From NCBI GenBank assembly GCA_009692045.1, contig SIAA01000022.1, forward strand, positions 1-32,117: a stretch of 32,117 bases of DNA, given 5' to 3'. Within the stretch, counting starts at the first letter, position 1, and each line of letters opens with the position of its first letter. A program made the translations under genes and the position numbers. The notes below the pieces were generated by a model. It saw nothing but the letters and a program-made list of their open reading frames with translations, was not told the DNA's origin and ran no database searches. This DNA comes from Phycisphaerales bacterium. GTDB lineage: Bacteria > Planctomycetota > Phycisphaerae > Phycisphaerales > SM1A02. This document shows, piece after piece, positions 7,981 to 16,255 of the stretch.

Positions 7981-9135
7981 ATGGTGTGGAACATGCCGCG
8001 CCCCCCTGAGTCGATACCGGAAGGGTTGATGGCGCTGCTCTCATTCGAGTGGCTGAGAAGTCACGAGTTGGCCAGGTTGCGCGCTGAGCTGGGCGAGACC
8101 GAGCGGCTATGGCGTGCCGGGCACGGCGACATTTCGCGGGCGCTCGATAGCGAGGACAGCAGCAGTGACCGAGCTGCTCTGATTGCGTCGGCGCTGCGCA
8201 AGGCCGATGTCACTCGTGATCGGGCTGACATGGAGCGAGCTGGCGTGCGGCTGATCCTGCACGATGATCAGGATTATCCCTGCCTTCTCTCCACCATTGC
8301 CGATCCGCCGCCGGCACTGTGGGTGCAGGGTGACCTGGAAGAGCGCGACGGGTCCTCCGTGGCCGTCATCGGCTCGAGACGTGCATCCCCCTATGGAATC
8401 GTCAATGCCGGCCGCATTTCGCGAGCGCTGTCGGAGGCGGGGCACACGGTGATCAGTGGTGCCGCGATGGGAATCGACGCCGAGGCGCACCGCGGAGTGT
8501 TGCGATCAGGCGGAAGGACGATTGCCGTCATTGGCGGCGGACTCCACGAGCCCTATCCCCCGCAGAATCGGGGATTGATGCGGGCCATCATTGAGAGCGG
8601 CGGGGTGGTGATGTCGGAGAGTCCCATGCGAACTGAGCCGCGCGCTTCGGTCTTCCCTCGGCGCAATCGGGTCATTTCCGGACTTTGCGTAGGAGTGGTT
8701 GTCATTGAAGCCGCCGAGAAAAGCGGGGCGATGATCACCGCGCGGCTCGCTGCCGAGGAGCATCACCGCGAGGTAATGGCCCTGCCCGGTCCTGCTGATT
8801 CTCCAACTTCAGCCGGCTGTCACAAGATGATCCGCGAAGGGTGGGCTGCGCTTGTTCAGTCGGGAGCAGACTGCCTCAAACAACTCGAGTCATGTGGAGT
8901 GCTGCTCGCTGGCGCCCGCGAGATGGCACGCAAGCCCGCATTGCGGCCACAAGAGCGACTGGTGCAGCTAGCGATCGATGAGCTGGGCTCTGGTGCCACC
9001 ATCGACCAACTGTGTTCTCAGGTTGGACTGGCGCCAGCTCAAGTGCGGGTATCGCTGACAATGCTGGCGATGGCAACACGCTGCACTGCTACAGATTCGT
9101 CCCGTTCCAGCCGAGCGCGAAGAACACTGCCGTGA
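7981..9135 (+). CDS. dprA: DNA-processing protein DprA
   Basis: A 384-aa DprA/Smf protein, which loads RecA onto incoming single-stranded DNA during natural transformation. It has an N-terminal helical domain, then the Rossmann-like core with GSRRASPYG near 131-139, SGAAMGIDAEAH near 159-170, GGGLHEPYPPQN near 185 and FPRRNRVISGL near 224-234. A C-terminal winged-helix-like segment is at ~320-365. The last ~20 residues are Arg/Ser-rich and unlike the usual DprA end, and the gene runs 47 bases into the opposite-strand permease gene. ATG 7993 is an alternative start, with CACTAT at 7977-7982 as a possible -10. Neither start has a clear Shine-Dalgarno. Confidence 0.92.
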   Translation: MVWNMPRPPESIPEGLMALLSFEWLRSHELARLRAELGETERLWRAGHGDISRALDSEDSSSDRAALIASALRKADVTRDRADMERAGVRLILHDDQDYPCLLSTIADPPPALWVQGDLEERDGSSVAVIGSRRASPYGIVNAGRISRALSEAGHTVISGAAMGIDAEAHRGVLRSGGRTIAVIGGGLHEPYPPQNRGLMRAIIESGGVVMSESPMRTEPRASVFPRRNRVISGLCVGVVVIEAAEKSGAMITARLAAEEHHREVMALPGPADSPTSAGCHKMIREGWAALVQSGADCLKQLESCGVLLAGAREMARKPALRPQERLVQLAIDELGSGATIDQLCSQVGLAPAQVRVSLTMLAMATRCTATDSSRSSRARRTLP

Positions 9136-9934
9136 ATAGCAAGTCGGCGATGACGATGGTGATGATGGTCTGCACCACCGTAGCCGTGGTGGCACGACCT
9201 ACGCCCGCTGCCCCTCCACTCACCCGAAGTCCATTGCGGCAGGCGATGAGCCCCAGGATGATCCCGAACACTCCTGCCTTGAAGAGCCCGGTGAGAAAAT
9301 CGATCGGCGCCAACTGCATCAGCGTGTTGTCCCGGTAGACCGCATAGGGGATGCCCAAGGAGAGCACTCCGGTTGCTGCACCAGCAAGCACCGAGGTGGC
9401 GTCCGCGATCACCGCTAGTACCACGAGGCTGCTGGCGGTGGCGATCACTCGGGGCATCACTAGGTATCGGGTAGGCGAGAGCGCCATGGACTCGAGTGCT
9501 TCGATCTCCTCGCCGACCACCATCGTCCCCAGTTCAGCGGCGATGGATGCGCCCGCGAATCCGGTCAGCACAATCGCGGCGATCAGGGGACCGAGTTCCC
9601 GAGTGACCGCAACGCCGACCAGATTGGCCACCTTGTCGATCTGGCCGAACTGCTCAAGACTGGGCGCGGTTTGCAGAGCGAGAATAATGCCGATTGCCCC
9701 GGAGACGAGCATCACGATGCCGATCGACCTGATGCCAACCCTGTTGATCTGCTCGGTCAGTGAATGAAACCCGAACTTCTCCTGGCGCAGAATCGCCGTG
9801 CGCCACGCCCAGGTGACGACATCGCTCAGGAGGTACCAAAGCGATCCCAGGAATCCCAGCACATCAATCCACATATCGGCCCAAGCCATGGCCGGTTTCA
9901 TCAGAGGATTCGTGCGGGTGAGTGGCTGGGTCAT
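9089..9934 (-). CDS. MlaE/YrbE-type ABC transporter permease
   Basis: A 281-aa inner-membrane permease of the MlaE family, which moves phospholipids between inner and outer membrane with an ATPase (MlaF) and an MCE protein (MlaD). It has the long amphipathic N-terminal helix, about five membrane segments, and the family signature GEEIEALESMALSPTRYLV near the middle (the family norm is EIEALR.MGIDP..YLV). ATG 9934 has AAGGA just upstream and lies 16 bases after the STAS gene stop. No mlaF or MCE gene follows, because the next gene is the convergent dprA. The last 47 bases overlap dprA. Confidence 0.9.
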   Translation of the reverse strand: MTQPLTRTNPLMKPAMAWADMWIDVLGFLGSLWYLLSDVVTWAWRTAILRQEKFGFHSLTEQINRVGIRSIGIVMLVSGAIGIILALQTAPSLEQFGQIDKVANLVGVAVTRELGPLIAAIVLTGFAGASIAAELGTMVVGEEIEALESMALSPTRYLVMPRVIATASSLVVLAVIADATSVLAGAATGVLSLGIPYAVYRDNTLMQLAPIDFLTGLFKAGVFGIILGLIACRNGLRVSGGAAGVGRATTATVVQTIITIVIADLLFTAVFFALGWNGTNL

Positions 9935-9950
9935 TTGTCCTTGCTTGAAC

Positions 9951-10289
9951 TCAGCCGCCGGGGGTCTCGGAGATGGTGAATATCGAATACAACCGCGAGA
10001 TCTGAAAGATGCTCTTCACGCGCGGCGAAAGTCCGCAGAGAACGAGTTCTGTCCCCGCGCGGCTTGCTGACTGTAATGCCTCCACCAGAGTTGCCACGCC
10101 TGAGGAGTCCATGTAGGGGACGAGTGTGAGATCGACCACTACTCGCCTTGGTTGGGGCCGCGCCCTGAAGGCCTCCTGCAGTTTGGCTCGAAGGGCAGGC
10201 GAACGCGCCATATCAACCTCGCCGGATGGACGAAGCAGAACACCATCAGAGAGCAACTCCTGAACGATGACAATCGGGTGAATGGTCAT
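9951..10289 (-). CDS. STAS-domain protein (anti-sigma factor antagonist or MlaB-like)
   Basis: A 112-aa single STAS domain. The phosphorylatable loop reads MDSSGVATL at 60-68, so S62 is the likely target serine. In SpoIIAA/RsbV proteins the unphosphorylated form binds the RsbW-type kinase and frees a sigma factor. In Mla systems a STAS protein (MlaB) instead binds the transporter ATPase. Both readings fit, since the kinase-like gene is directly upstream (ATGA overlap) and the MlaE permease directly downstream. The intact Ser and the coupled kinase favour a phospho-switch (inference). Confidence 0.88.
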   Translation of the reverse strand: MTIHPIVIVQELLSDGVLLRPSGEVDMARSPALRAKLQEAFRARPQPRRVVVDLTLVPYMDSSGVATLVEALQSASRAGTELVLCGLSPRVKSIFQISRLYSIFTISETPGG

Positions 10290-10756
10290 GGAGTGGCGGA
10301 TCCGAGATATGGCGAGCTTGGATTGTGGATGGGAGTCGACGCCAGTTTCTTGGTCATGGACAGCCGCATTCCGCCCTCAGCGCGGGGAGTCCAGTGGCAC
10401 TCATCCATGATCTCCTGGATGAGATGAACACCCAGACCGCCCGGCCTTACATCGGTCAGGGCTCGGCTCTTGATGCTGGCCGGGTCGATGGTTCGCCCGC
10501 TGTCGGTAATGCAGATGGAAATGGCTGCTGGGTTGTGTTGGGTGGCAACTTCGACATCGATAGGTTTGCCTGCGACACCCTCATAGCCGTGGCGGATCAC
10601 ATTGGCGAGCGCTTCGTCGACCGCGAGTGCCAGCAGTCCCGCATCGTGCTGGCTGAATCCGATGCCGATGGCCGAGCCCTCGATCACTGAGCGGATGGGG
10701 GCCAGCGATTGAGGATCGCTCGTGAGCGAAACGTTTATGGTGGGCTCAGGCTCCAA
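10286..10756 (-). CDS. RsbW-type serine kinase / anti-sigma factor (HATPase_c)
   Basis: A 156-aa protein with the GHKL ATPase fold used by RsbW/SpoIIAB. The N-box is DEALANVIRHGY, the G1-like segment is ITDSGRTIDP, and the G2-like lid is RPGGLGVHLIQEIMD. The predicted role is to phosphorylate the adjacent STAS protein and/or hold a sigma factor. No sigma factor gene is nearby. The start is uncertain: TTG at 10756 lies just upstream of the HEAT gene stop (10746-10748), leaving a short overlap. A longer frame extends to 10921 but overlaps the HEAT gene and has no family similarity. The stop overlaps the STAS start as ATGA. Confidence 0.82.
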   Translation of the reverse strand: MEPEPTINVSLTSDPQSLAPIRSVIEGSAIGIGFSQHDAGLLALAVDEALANVIRHGYEGVAGKPIDVEVATQHNPAAISICITDSGRTIDPASIKSRALTDVRPGGLGVHLIQEIMDECHWTPRAEGGMRLSMTKKLASTPIHNPSSPYLGSATP

Positions 10757-11084
10757 CCGCAGCCGTTCGTTCCTTTGACCAAGCCTGCCACCGCAGGATC
10801 GCTTCGCGCCGCAGCGGCCAGGGGTCGTCAAAGTGGTATCCCAGAGTCTCTCCGGTGAGTCTTTGCAGCGCCATCGTGGCGTTGAAGCGCACCAGTTCGT
10901 CATCGGATCCGAGGCACTCAATCAGCTCTGGGATCGCAGCCATGTTCTTGGTACGCATGGCCTCATCGATGGCATAAAGTTTGGCGCCGGGCGCAGGATC
11001 CGAGAAGGAACCGCTCGTCGCCGAGGGCGCACAGGAGGTGCACACCATTCCCAGCGCGATCATCGTTGCTTGATGCCATGCCAT
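10746..11084 (-). CDS. HEAT-repeat exported or lipoprotein-like protein
   Basis: A 112-aa protein from the ATG at 11084 (MAWHQATM). The N-terminus has a short hydrophobic stretch ending in a Cys-Thr-Ser-Cys, a weak lipobox-like site. Residues ~40-105 look like HEAT/PBS-type repeats ([24 protein letters not shown]), a protein-interaction scaffold. A start at 11096 is four residues longer. 11084 is preferred because TATGCT ends 7 bases upstream. The 3' end overlaps the likely start of the RsbW-type gene, so it is the first gene of the leftward operon. Its role is not clear. Confidence 0.7.
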   Translation of the reverse strand: MAWHQATMIALGMVCTSCAPSATSGSFSDPAPGAKLYAIDEAMRTKNMAAIPELIECLGSDDELVRFNATMALQRLTGETLGYHFDDPWPLRREAILRWQAWSKERTAAVGA

Positions 11085-11091
11085 CGAGGGC

Positions 11092-11097
11092 AGCATA
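11092..11097 (-). promoter_or_regulatory. -10 box TATGCT for the leftward HEAT/RsbW/STAS/MlaE operon
   Basis: On the minus strand TATGCT is followed by seven bases and then the ATG at 11084. This is the same leaderless spacing seen at other genes. It lies in the short space between the operon and the divergent guaA. Confidence 0.45.
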
Positions 11098-11131
11098 TCC
11101 GCGCGCTGTTACCATGCGGGGCTTTCCTCCC

Positions 11132-12724
11132 ATGACGCAGCAATCCGCCATCGATCGATCATCATCCAATCAGGGAAAGTCAGCGGCCCAACTGGTGCTG
11201 ATCCTCGATTTCGGAAGTCAGTATGCCCAACTGATTGCTCGACGCGTGCGGGAAGCGGGGGTGTTCAGCCTCCTGGTCTCCCCCACGGAAACCGTGGAGC
11301 AGTTGCGGGCGCGCAAACCGACCGGCATCATTCTTTCGGGCGGACCGTCGAGTGTCCATGAGCAGGGCGCGCCTACCTGCGACCCGCGCATCTTTGAGCT
11401 GGGTGTTCCCATCCTTGGCATTTGCTATGGGATGCAGCTGGGTTGCAAGTTGCTCGGCAGCGAGGTGGGCAGCGCGCCGGCACGGGAGTACGGGCGATCC
11501 CGGTTGAACATTTCCGATGCGTCCGACCTCATGGCGGGGGTTCCCGAACACACGACCGTCTGGATGAGCCACGGCGATCAGGTGAGCAAACTATCCGGCG
11601 ACTTCTCCGTGCTCGCATCGACGGATACTTGCCGATTCGCTGCCGTGCGGCACAAGTCGAAACCATTCTGGGGCATCCAGTTTCACCCCGAGGTGACGCA
11701 CACTCCCCACGGAGTCGAGATTCTCCGCAACTTCCTCTTTGGTGCCTGCCGCTGCAAGGGTGTGTGGAAGATGGCAGACTTTCTCGAAGAGCAGTGCGAG
11801 TCGATCCGAGAGCGCGTGGGCACGGCGCGCGTCATCTGCGGGTTGTCAGGTGGCGTTGACAGCTCGGTGGTTGCCGCGTTGCTGGCGAAGGCGATCGGCC
11901 CCCAGCTGGCCTGCATATTTGTGGACAACGGGCTGCTGCGCAACAAGGAGCGCCAGTTTGTCGAGTCAACGTTTCGCGAGCACTTTGCCATTGATCTTCG
12001 AGTAGTGGATGCAGCCGATCAGTTTCTGGGCGACCTCAAAGGCATTGAGGAACCGCAAGAGAAGCGGCGCCGCATCGGTCACCGATTCATCGAGGTGTTC
12101 AAGGACGCGGCTGCCAGCGTGGCTGGTGGCGCGAAATTTCTAGCACAGGGAACGCTCTACCCCGATGTGATCGAGAGCGGTCACGGTCATGCCGGTACTG
12201 CGGCCAATATCAAGCTGCACCACAATGTTGGCGGACTTCCGGCCGACTTGGGATTCGAACTCATTGAGCCACTCCGCCACCTCTTCAAGGATGAGGCACG
12301 CCGACTCGGAGAAGTCCTGGGGCTTCCCCCCCAAATCGTCTGGCGCCATCCTTTTCCTGGCCCTGGGCTTGCAGTGCGGGTGCTCGGTGAGGTGACCGAG
12401 GAGAAGTTGGCAATCCTGCGGGAGTGCGATGAGATTCTGCTCGAGGAGATCGTGGCCAACGATCTCTACCGCGTCACCAATCAGGTGTTCGCGGTGCTGC
12501 TGCCGATCAGAAGCGTGGGTGTGATGGGAGACGGTCGCACCTACGACCGCGTGGTTGCCATCCGCGCCGTGGAGTCGCAGGACTTTATGACGGCTGACTG
12601 GGCTCGCCTGCCCCACGAAGTGCTGGCGGTGATATCCAATCGGATCATCAACGAAGTGAAGGGCGTCAACCGAGTGGTTTACGACATCTCGAGCAAGCCG
12701 CCGGCCACTATCGAATGGGAGTGA
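11132..12724 (+). CDS. guaA: GMP synthase (glutamine-hydrolysing)
   Basis: A 530-aa GMP synthase, which aminates XMP to GMP with glutamine and ATP. It has an N-terminal class I glutamine amidotransferase domain with the nucleophile in GICYGMQ and the His/Glu pair in FHPEVTHT. The ATP-pyrophosphatase domain follows with the PP-loop SGGVDSS, and the C-terminal dimerisation domain ends KPPATIEWE. Length matches the ~525-residue family. ATG 11132 gives this length, and 11114 would add six residues. TACCAT at 11110-11115 is a possible -10. It is transcribed away from the HEAT/RsbW/STAS operon. Confidence 0.96.
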   Translation: MTQQSAIDRSSSNQGKSAAQLVLILDFGSQYAQLIARRVREAGVFSLLVSPTETVEQLRARKPTGIILSGGPSSVHEQGAPTCDPRIFELGVPILGICYGMQLGCKLLGSEVGSAPAREYGRSRLNISDASDLMAGVPEHTTVWMSHGDQVSKLSGDFSVLASTDTCRFAAVRHKSKPFWGIQFHPEVTHTPHGVEILRNFLFGACRCKGVWKMADFLEEQCESIRERVGTARVICGLSGGVDSSVVAALLAKAIGPQLACIFVDNGLLRNKERQFVESTFREHFAIDLRVVDAADQFLGDLKGIEEPQEKRRRIGHRFIEVFKDAAASVAGGAKFLAQGTLYPDVIESGHGHAGTAANIKLHHNVGGLPADLGFELIEPLRHLFKDEARRLGEVLGLPPQIVWRHPFPGPGLAVRVLGEVTEEKLAILRECDEILLEEIVANDLYRVTNQVFAVLLPIRSVGVMGDGRTYDRVVAIRAVESQDFMTADWARLPHEVLAVISNRIINEVKGVNRVVYDISSKPPATIEWE

Positions 12725-13829
12725 CAGCCGAGCTGGTGGTCACTGATCCACTTTGAAATCCGGGACTGCTGCGGGGCATCGAGCCTGATGAGCGGTTGAA
12801 TCCTGAGTGAATGCCTGATGGGCCATACTCTGGTCCACCCACTCCACCAGCGGGATAACCCTCGATGTCGTGGTAGGGATCGCCATAGGTGTTCCAATAC
12901 GACCCGCCGTAGTAGCCATTCTGCAGGTTCTGCCCGTAGTTGGGGCCCTCATAAAGGCCCGGCACCATGATGTCACCGTAGGTTGGATTGGTGTTGTAGG
13001 GCTGGCCGCCGGCGACTTGGCCACTACCCGCAGTTCCAGTTTGGGCGAGGAATCCTGGGCCGCCGGTATTCGCCGTCTGGGAGAATTCTCCCGGCTGAGC
13101 GACTGACTGGCTGAAGTGATAGTTGTAGTCGATGCCTGAGCAGGAGTAGGCGACCTTGTCCCACTCTGATTTGAGGTCAGCCATGCGAGCCTTGATCTGA
13201 GCATCTCGAGCATGATCCGCGGCAACTGCCTTGGTGCGGAGTGCAGCCGATTGCGCCTTCTGACTTTCCAACTGCGCCTTGTGATATCCCGGAGCCCACT
13301 CTTGGTAGTCGTCGAACAGAGACTTGGAGCGCAGAAAGTCAGTACGGGAGGCGACCTGAGTCATGAGACTGTTGACTCCGGCCCAGGAGTTGTGAACCAA
13401 GGTCGTGGTGGCGCTGATCTCGCGCGCCAGAAGTCCGACATCCACAGTGGTAACTCGGGAGGTGCCGACGAGGAGTTCCGATCGGAGCGCCTCCTTGAAA
13501 GCGGAGTTGAATGGCATCGTCGGAACAACCGGGTTGTCGGTAGCGGCAAATGCCTTGTAGCTATCAGTGAGTTTCTGCTTGTCGAGAAATGCCTCCATTC
13601 CTTGGAGCCGCATATAGGCGTTCGTGATCAACTCGCCGGCAGCGGAGTTCATGGAGGTGAGCGCATCGAGTTCCTGCTGCAGCCCTAGAGCAACTGAGGA
13701 AACGGCTACGGGGCCTGTTGCTGCCGCTGGCGCCTGGGCTGTGGCCGTGGCAGTAGCCGCTAACGCGAGCGTGAGGGCGAGCGAAAGAGTTTTCAGAATG
13801 CTTCGACTGTGTGTGTGCAGATTGATCAT
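12708..13829 (-). CDS. Secreted protein with Ala-rich helical part and Gly/Tyr-rich tail, unknown function
   Basis: A 373-aa protein I do not recognise. A signal peptide is clear (hydrophobic core [19 protein letters not shown] near 15-33, with cleavage near TAQA-QAPA). Residues ~45-230 are helical, and a coiled-coil-prone stretch near 185-220 holds many Lys/Gln/Ala residues ([17 protein letters not shown]). From ~235 the chain is low complexity, rich in Gly, Tyr, Asn, Ser and Pro, with one Cys at ~225. It has no visible enzyme motif and may be a surface or matrix protein. The start ATG at 13829 begins the signal peptide. The 3' end overlaps guaA by 17 bases. Confidence 0.8.
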   Translation of the reverse strand: MINLHTHSRSILKTLSLALTLALAATATATAQAPAAATGPVAVSSVALGLQQELDALTSMNSAAGELITNAYMRLQGMEAFLDKQKLTDSYKAFAATDNPVVPTMPFNSAFKEALRSELLVGTSRVTTVDVGLLAREISATTTLVHNSWAGVNSLMTQVASRTDFLRSKSLFDDYQEWAPGYHKAQLESQKAQSAALRTKAVAADHARDAQIKARMADLKSEWDKVAYSCSGIDYNYHFSQSVAQPGEFSQTANTGGPGFLAQTGTAGSGQVAGGQPYNTNPTYGDIMVPGLYEGPNYGQNLQNGYYGGSYWNTYGDPYHDIEGYPAGGVGGPEYGPSGIHSGFNRSSGSMPRSSPGFQSGSVTTSSAVTPIR

Positions 13830-13887
13830 GTGGGGTACCAGATTGAACTTGTGGTGAATGGGTGATGCTAGCAGGGGCGCGGGGGGT

Positions 13888-13893
13888 TATCCT
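13888..13893 (+). promoter_or_regulatory. -10 box TATCCT upstream of the isomerase/tdh cluster
   Basis: TATCCT ends nine bases before the ATG at 13903, so the leader would be about two bases or none. The same hexamer precedes kbl at 16243. Confidence 0.4.
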
Positions 13894-13902
13894 GATCGCG
13901 CA

Positions 13903-14148
13903 ATGACAGCACCCAAATCTCCATGGCGATTCTTTCTGTTCAACCTAGTGCTGTTTCTGACCATCGGGTCATTCGCTGGATTTGAAGTCATGGACTTCCT
14001 GCCCGGCGACGGCAATATGCTCATTGGCATTCTGGTGGGGTCAGTGCTGGCCGCGATCATCTCGACCTCGGTGCACATGAGCTCGGCTTGCAAGGCGCAG
14101 GGGCATGATGCCGGTCACAAGCACGGCGCAGGTCACGGGCATGAGTGA
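13903..14148 (+). CDS. Small two-TM membrane protein with His-rich tail
   Basis: An 81-aa protein I do not recognise. Two hydrophobic segments lie at ~8-28 (FFLFNLVLFLTIGSFAGF) and ~38-58 (MLIGILVGSVLAAIISTSV). They are followed by a short tail ending in the His/Gly-rich HDAGHKHGAGHGHE with six His in the last 14 residues, which could bind a metal. It is likely an inner-membrane protein with the tail exposed. The next gene overlaps its stop (ATGAGTGA), so translation is coupled. ATG 13903 was chosen because it starts just after TATCCT and the frame upstream has no sensible N-terminus. Confidence 0.7.
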   Translation: MTAPKSPWRFFLFNLVLFLTIGSFAGFEVMDFLPGDGNMLIGILVGSVLAAIISTSVHMSSACKAQGHDAGHKHGAGHGHE

Positions 14149-15139
14149 GCAGGGCAGCGCCATCGATAGAAGGCGCGCCATCACAATGCTGGCAGTCGGG
14201 GCCACCGCGAGCGTAATGGGTCGTCTCTCCGCCGGGTCACAAGCCGTCTGTGCGGTGACTCAGGCCGAGAACCAGATGGCGAAAGGCGCAAACGGTGTGG
14301 ACGAGGCGGAGGCAGTGACGGCAGCCATAGCGCCGGAGAAGCTGAGCCTTGGTCAATGGTCGCTGCACCGAGCCCTCGGGGCAGGCACGCTCGATCCCCT
14401 AGATTTTCCTGCCTACTCTAAGGACACTTTCGGATTCCTCGCCGTCGAGTATGTCAACTCCTTCTACCGCTCGCTGGTTTCTCGTCCCGGGTTTGGGGAG
14501 GAACTGCGTCGGCGGTGTGATGACATCGGAGTTCGCAGCGTCCTCATCCTCTGTGATGGCGAGGGGGAGATCGCTGCCCCCGAGGGGACAGCGCGGCAGA
14601 AAGCCGTTGACAACCACCACCGCTGGGTCGACCTTGCCAAGTTGCTGGGCTGCCATTCCATTCGTGTGAACATTCGCGGGACAGGTGAGCGCGATGCCCA
14701 GACGCGCGATGCCGTGGCGGGCCTGCGCCTGATGGACAAAATTGGCGTTGAGTCGGGCATCGCCATTCTCGTCGAGAATCATGGCGGCCTCTCCAGCGAT
14801 GGCGAGTGGTTAGCTGGAGTGATGCGTGAAGTTGGTTCGACCAATGTGGGAACGATGGTGGACTTCAAGAACTTCGACATCGCTCCCGGCAATCGATACG
14901 ACTATTACAAGGGCGTGCAGGAACTGATGCCTTTTGCCCGAGGCATCAGTGCCAAGAGCCACGACTTTGACGCGCAGGGCGAGGAGGCGGGAGTGTCTTA
15001 TGCGCGGGTGATGCAGATCGTTCGCGCCGCCAAGTTCACTGGCTTCGTGGAGGTTGAATACGAAGGTTCTAGACTGGGGGAGGTCGAGGGAATCAAGGTC
15101 ACCCGCGATCTCCTTTTACGAAATGGCTGCACTCTCTGA
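14141..15139 (+). CDS. Tat-exported sugar phosphate isomerase/epimerase-like TIM-barrel protein
   Basis: A 332-aa protein. The N-terminus (to ~40) carries a twin-arginine-like signal: D-R-R-R-A-I-T-M-L and a hydrophobic core (LAVGATASVMG). Residues ~60-330 form the AP_endonuc_2 (xylose isomerase-like) TIM barrel, with metal-ligand-type motifs ILVENHGGLSSDG, GTMVDFKNF, ISAKSHDFD and FVEVEYEG. The substrate is unknown, and the relatives are a large planctomycete family (family knowledge). The ATG at 14141 overlaps the preceding small gene stop. Its export is inferred from the signal, which is not a perfect SRRxFLK. Confidence 0.85.
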   Translation: MSEQGSAIDRRRAITMLAVGATASVMGRLSAGSQAVCAVTQAENQMAKGANGVDEAEAVTAAIAPEKLSLGQWSLHRALGAGTLDPLDFPAYSKDTFGFLAVEYVNSFYRSLVSRPGFGEELRRRCDDIGVRSVLILCDGEGEIAAPEGTARQKAVDNHHRWVDLAKLLGCHSIRVNIRGTGERDAQTRDAVAGLRLMDKIGVESGIAILVENHGGLSSDGEWLAGVMREVGSTNVGTMVDFKNFDIAPGNRYDYYKGVQELMPFARGISAKSHDFDAQGEEAGVSYARVMQIVRAAKFTGFVEVEYEGSRLGEVEGIKVTRDLLLRNGCTL

Positions 15140-15148
15140 GAAATCGAA

Positions 15149-16222
15149 ATGACCACCGCCATGTCACCGACTCCTTCCGCAACATCCCGTCACACTTCAG
15201 GTCGCCAGCGTACTACTGCGGCTCTCGTCACCGGCGCCGGGGGAGAGATGGGGCATGGACTCATCCAGACGCTTGCTGCCGAGGGCGGCAGAGCGATTGT
15301 GGCGCTGGACATTCGCGAGTTGTCGTCTGAGATCCGGAGTAGTTGCGATGCCGCCTTCGCGGGTGACATCTGCGACGAAGGATTGCTCTCTAGGCTGCTG
15401 GCTCAGTATGAGATCAGCGAGATCTATCACCTGGCCGCGCTTCTCTCGACCCGCGGCGAGTTTGTGCCGGAGACCGCGCACCAGGTAAATGTCGTTGGCA
15501 CACTCAACATGCTCAAGTTGGCTGCCGAGGAGGCGCGAACCCACGGCCGCACGGTGCGATTCTTCTTTCCATCTTCGATCGCGGCTTATGGCATGGCGAC
15601 GCTGGCTCAGAAACGAGCGGCGGGAAGAGTTGCTGAAAACCAGTGCCTCGAACCCATCACCATGTATGGATGCAGCAAACTCGCGGGAGAGCATCTGGGT
15701 CGCTACTACGAACGACACTATCGCCTGCTGGCCAAGGATCGCATGGAGAAGCCCATCGACTTCCGCTCGATCCGATTCCCCGGGATCATCTCCGCGGACA
15801 CTGTCCCCTCGGGTGGCACCAGCGACTATGGCCCGGAGATGATTCATGCCGCGGCGCAAGGGCGCCCCTATGGATGTTTCGTGCGCGCCGATTCCCGTAT
15901 TCCGTTCATGACCATGCCCGAGGCGGTTACAGCGATTGTGGGAGTCATGCGCGCCGAGAAATCGGTTCTGCAGCGGCAGGTCTACAACATCTCCAGTTTC
16001 GCTCCCTCGGCGCAAGACTTCGCGTCTCTGGTGCTGCGCGAGTTCCCGGGCGCGATAGTCACTTGGGAAGTTGATGAGAAGCGGCAGGCGATTATTGACT
16101 CATGGCCCGAGGACATCGATGATGCCGCAGCGCGCGCCGACTGGGGTTGGAAGCCGCAGCATGATCTCGCCAGTGCGTTCTCGGGTTATCTGCTGCCCAG
16201 AATCCGCGCTCGCTACGAGTAG
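15149..16222 (+). CDS. L-threonine 3-dehydrogenase, SDR (NAD-dependent epimerase-like) type
   Basis: A 357-aa short-chain-dehydrogenase-type threonine dehydrogenase, which oxidises threonine to 2-amino-3-ketobutyrate. The NAD-binding motif is TGAGGEMG near 28-35, with D53 in VALDIRE. The catalytic set is SS in FFPSSIAAYG with Y..SK in MYGCSKLAGE (YxxxK). Family hallmarks of this epimerase-like TDH are present: FPGIIS, GGTSDYGPEM, DSRIPFMTMPEAV and DSWPEDIDD..AR.DWGW. It is distinct from the zinc MDR-type TDH. The N-terminal ~25 residues are Thr/Ser-rich, so a later start is possible. The next gene encodes the next enzyme of the pathway. Confidence 0.93.
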   Translation: MTTAMSPTPSATSRHTSGRQRTTAALVTGAGGEMGHGLIQTLAAEGGRAIVALDIRELSSEIRSSCDAAFAGDICDEGLLSRLLAQYEISEIYHLAALLSTRGEFVPETAHQVNVVGTLNMLKLAAEEARTHGRTVRFFFPSSIAAYGMATLAQKRAAGRVAENQCLEPITMYGCSKLAGEHLGRYYERHYRLLAKDRMEKPIDFRSIRFPGIISADTVPSGGTSDYGPEMIHAAAQGRPYGCFVRADSRIPFMTMPEAVTAIVGVMRAEKSVLQRQVYNISSFAPSAQDFASLVLREFPGAIVTWEVDEKRQAIIDSWPEDIDDAAARADWGWKPQHDLASAFSGYLLPRIRARYE

Positions 16223-16242
16223 GGTGGACAGGCTGCTCGCGG

Positions 16243-16248
16243 TATCCT
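16243..16248 (+). promoter_or_regulatory. -10 box TATCCT, 7 bases before the kbl ATG
   Basis: TATCCT ends at 16248, and seven bases separate it from the ATG at 16256. No Shine-Dalgarno is visible. kbl may therefore have its own leaderless transcript besides readthrough from the dehydrogenase gene 33 bases upstream. Confidence 0.45.
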
Positions 16249-16255
16249 CGCTCGC

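Noticed and set aside
9351-9767. Plus-strand frame across the MlaE-type gene
   Set aside because: Antisense shadow; the minus strand encodes the recognisable permease signature.
10757-10921. N-terminal extension of the RsbW-type gene to 10921
   Set aside because: It would overlap the HEAT-repeat gene in another frame, and the residues before the TTG at 10756 have no GHKL character.
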